A stretch of 27,530 nucleotides of DNA from Mariprofundus sp. GTDB lineage: Bacteria; Pseudomonadota; Zetaproteobacteria; Mariprofundales; Mariprofundaceae. Both the position numbers and the translations under genes were made by a program. Positions 26,089 through 27,530 of the stretch are shown here, piece by piece; the first letter of the stretch is position 1, and the number at the start of each line of letters is the position of its first letter. The stretch lies in assembly GCA_015485035.1 (NCBI GenBank), contig WFUI01000037.1, forward strand, positions 1 through 27,530. The letters are read 5' to 3'. The notes beneath the pieces are model-generated. The model was not told the DNA's origin and did no database searches. It was given only the letters and a program-made list of their open reading frames with translations.

Positions 26089-26739
26089 ATGACTACACGT
26101 GATGAGTACGGGGCACTCGAGCAGCGATGGCTGGGCAGACGGGCATATGGTTCTGTTTGGGAATTATTGCAGCAGCGTGCGGCTGAGGTGGCCGATGGTC
26201 ACGGGCGTGAAGTGGTTTTCAGTTGCGAACATGATCCCGTTTATACGACCGGAAAACGTGGTGTCGACAATCGGTCGGGTGCCGGGCTTCCGGCCCCGGT
26301 TGTATATTCAGACCGGGGAGGAGAAATGACTTTTCATGGTCCCGGTCAGATTATGCTGTACCCGGTGATTCATTTGCGGAAGCGTGGAATCGGTGTGAAG
26401 CAGTACGTACATATCCTTGAGCAATCCTGTATCGATACGCTGAAGACGCTGGGCGTGGATTCCGGTCGTCGATGCGGGTTTCCGGGTGTGTGGGCAGGGC
26501 AGGGAAAAATAGCTGCGTTTGGTGTTCGAGTTACTCATGGCGTGGCATATCACGGTATGGCGCTGAATGTAAACGTCGATGCCGGATGGTTTGCGGCCAT
26601 CATTCCCTGTGGTCTTCAAGTCAGCACTGTCAGTTTGTCGGATTTTATCAATCCTCCGCCATTACCCGGGCTGGCTGAATGCTGGCAGCATTGCTTGAAC
26701 GATCTTTTGTCGCCGCATGCACCGGTTACCGGAAAATAA
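26089..26739 (+). CDS. lipB: Octanoyl-[acyl-carrier-protein] transferase LipB
   Basis: 216 residues. It moves octanoyl from acyl carrier protein onto lipoyl domains in lipoic acid synthesis. Seen: CEHDPVYTTGKRG (46-58), the signature DRGGEMTFHGPGQIMLYP (75-92), catalytic K140 in QGKIAAFGVRV, FHG-type YHGMALNV, and catalytic C174 in IIPCGLQVST. It starts 39 bases after the acyl-CoA ligase with little Shine-Dalgarno; it may share the transcript, but lipA is not adjacent in this window. Confidence 0.95.
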   Translation: MTTRDEYGALEQRWLGRRAYGSVWELLQQRAAEVADGHGREVVFSCEHDPVYTTGKRGVDNRSGAGLPAPVVYSDRGGEMTFHGPGQIMLYPVIHLRKRGIGVKQYVHILEQSCIDTLKTLGVDSGRRCGFPGVWAGQGKIAAFGVRVTHGVAYHGMALNVNVDAGWFAAIIPCGLQVSTVSLSDFINPPPLPGLAECWQHCLNDLLSPHAPVTGK

Positions 26740-26770
26740 TAAAATGTCATGATTTTTACCTGGAATCGTC

Positions 26771-26776
26771 TATAAT
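26771..26776 (+). promoter_or_regulatory. -10 box of the DUF992 gene promoter
   Basis: A perfect TATAAT 57 bases before the DUF992 start codon, in an AT-rich stretch. No good -35 is seen at 16-18 bases upstream, so the promoter may need an activator or be only partly correct. Confidence 0.45.
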
Positions 26777-26827
26777 AATAATGGGCGTCTTACGAGGGAT
26801 GTCGTGATCAGCCAGAGGAGAAAAATT

Positions 26828-27325
26828 ATGAAAGTTGGAAATATTTTATCAGGCATGATTCTTGTATTGATGGCAGTATTACTGGTAACAGTTCCGGCAT
26901 ATGCCGGTAATTCAACAGCGGGAACCAAAATTGGCATTTTAACCTGTAATGCAGTACCGGAATCAGGTTTGAACCTGCTTATCCATTCAACGGTGGATGT
27001 CGAATGTAAATTCGAGTCTACCGACGGCAGCGGTGTCGAGCACTATGTCGGCGAAACAGGTATCGGTTTCGGCATTGATTTGAAATATGACAGAACAAAA
27101 CAGCTTGTTTTCGCAGTATTTGCAGCGGATGTGGTTAAAGGGAACCATAAACTGGCGGGTAAATACGGTGGTGCAGGTGCTTCAGCCAGCCTGGGCGTAG
27201 GTGTAGGTGCTCAGGTTCTGGTTGGCGGCAGCAACAAGAGTATCTCACTGCAGCCTGTTATCGAAGGCAGTACCGGTGTTGGTGTAAGTGCCGGTCTCAC
27301 CTACCTGTTCCTGCAAGCGAAATAA
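26828..27325 (+). CDS. Exported DUF992 protein
   Basis: 165 residues from the ATG at 26828, which has a strong AGAGGAG at 26814-26820; an earlier in-frame start at 26804 would add eight polar residues before the signal. Signal peptide about 26 residues (cleavage after AYA). The mature protein carries the features I recall for DUF992: IGILTCN near the N-terminus, VECKF, GVEHYVGETG, and a glycine-rich repeat region ending GAQVLVGGSNKSISLQP. Two cysteines may form a disulfide. Beta-rich periplasmic protein of unknown function, mostly known from Alphaproteobacteria. Single gene, with its own promoter and terminator. Confidence 0.87.
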   Translation: MKVGNILSGMILVLMAVLLVTVPAYAGNSTAGTKIGILTCNAVPESGLNLLIHSTVDVECKFESTDGSGVEHYVGETGIGFGIDLKYDRTKQLVFAVFAADVVKGNHKLAGKYGGAGASASLGVGVGAQVLVGGSNKSISLQPVIEGSTGVGVSAGLTYLFLQAK

Positions 27326-27351
27326 ACAACAGCGATATGCTCACATGATCG

Positions 27352-27380
27352 GGGAAGGCAAACGCCTTCCCTGTTTTTTT
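27352..27380 (+). terminator. Strong intrinsic terminator after the DUF992 gene
   Basis: GGGAAGGC-AAAC-GCCTTCCC followed by TG and seven T residues. The eight-base perfect stem, four-base loop and T-run are classic. It works for the plus strand only, because no T-run follows on the minus strand. Confidence 0.95.
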
Positions 27381-27384
27381 GCAC

Positions 27385-27530
27385 TAGGTGTTTATTTTGC
27401 CGGCGACTTCGATCAGGTGAGAGCCATAACTGCGTGCAGCGGCGAGGGCTGCTTCCGAAACAGTATCCGGCATACCTTCGTGGTTGCCGCTGCGTCCGTA
27501 TGGCCCCCATTGTAATCCGCCATCAGCATA
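27385..27530 (-). CDS. C-terminal end of an unidentified protein (5' part outside window)
   Basis: A minus-strand frame is open from the window edge to TAG at 27387-27385 and encodes the last 47 residues: YADGGLQWGPYGRSGNHEGM, then a helix rich in alanine (SEAALAAARSYGSHLIEVAG) and INT. The GGxxWGPYG segment and terminal helix are reminiscent of flavodoxin-like NAD(P)H-dependent FMN oxidoreductases of the WrbA type, but this is a weak recall. It is convergent with the DUF992 gene and read toward its terminator. Confidence 0.5.

Overview
The window reads as an ordinary chromosomal segment of a Gram-negative bacterium in the Pseudomonadota. The reasons are an OxyR/KatG pair, a rpsF-priB-rpsR-DUF2232-rplI-dnaB cluster in the gammaproteobacterial order, lipoprotein signals, an OmpA-type cell-wall protein and an E. 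coli-type IlvD. The mix (priB, DUF3012, NrtS, a signal-peptide KatG, a HTH-S24/Y-polymerase pair) would fit a gamma- or zetaproteobacterium, but I cannot fix the genus. There is no rRNA, tRNA, transposase, integrase, phage gene or CRISPR array, and the longest stretch without a gene is 288 bases.

Layout. 1-2020: an exported catalase-peroxidase (katG, cut by the window edge) divergent from oxyR, with a near-consensus 37-bp OxyR site between them. 2176-4725: a membrane PAS-GGDEF-EAL protein with a dead GGDEF motif and an intact EAL site. 4831-8926 (minus strand): the S6/PriB/S18/DUF2232/L9/DnaB operon, preceded by a candidate S6:S18 autoregulatory leader. 9151-12795 (minus): a DUF3012 lipoprotein, an iron-type alcohol dehydrogenase, a PfkB (adenosine) kinase and a LOG-family protein. 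12814-15433 (minus): an OmpA-domain protein and nadA. 15587-18222 (plus): ilvD and a lipoprotein with a glycine zipper and a TPR-like region. 18223-18462 (minus): a two-helix NrtS-type nitrate/nitrite carrier. 18591-20541 (plus): a LexA/UmuD-like self-cleaving repressor and a Y-family polymerase. 20830-26739 (plus): a thiolase, a FadJ/FadB-type multifunctional enzyme, an acyl-CoA ligase and lipB. 26828-27325: an exported DUF992 protein followed by a clear intrinsic terminator, then the 3' end of a minus-strand gene.

How the genes work together. The first block is an oxidative-stress regulon with peroxide defence placed outside the cytoplasm. The second couples translation and replication. The repressor/polymerase pair is a damage-inducible mutagenesis cassette with its own palindromic operator near the predicted transcription start. 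The three fatty-acid genes overlap end to end and form a beta-oxidation operon, with lipB close behind. The least explained pieces are the HTH-S24/Y-polymerase cassette with its operator, the complementary charged tails on S6 and S18, and a 9-base CACGAAGGA-type repeat between the repressor and the polymerase. I did not find a convincing wholly new multi-gene system.
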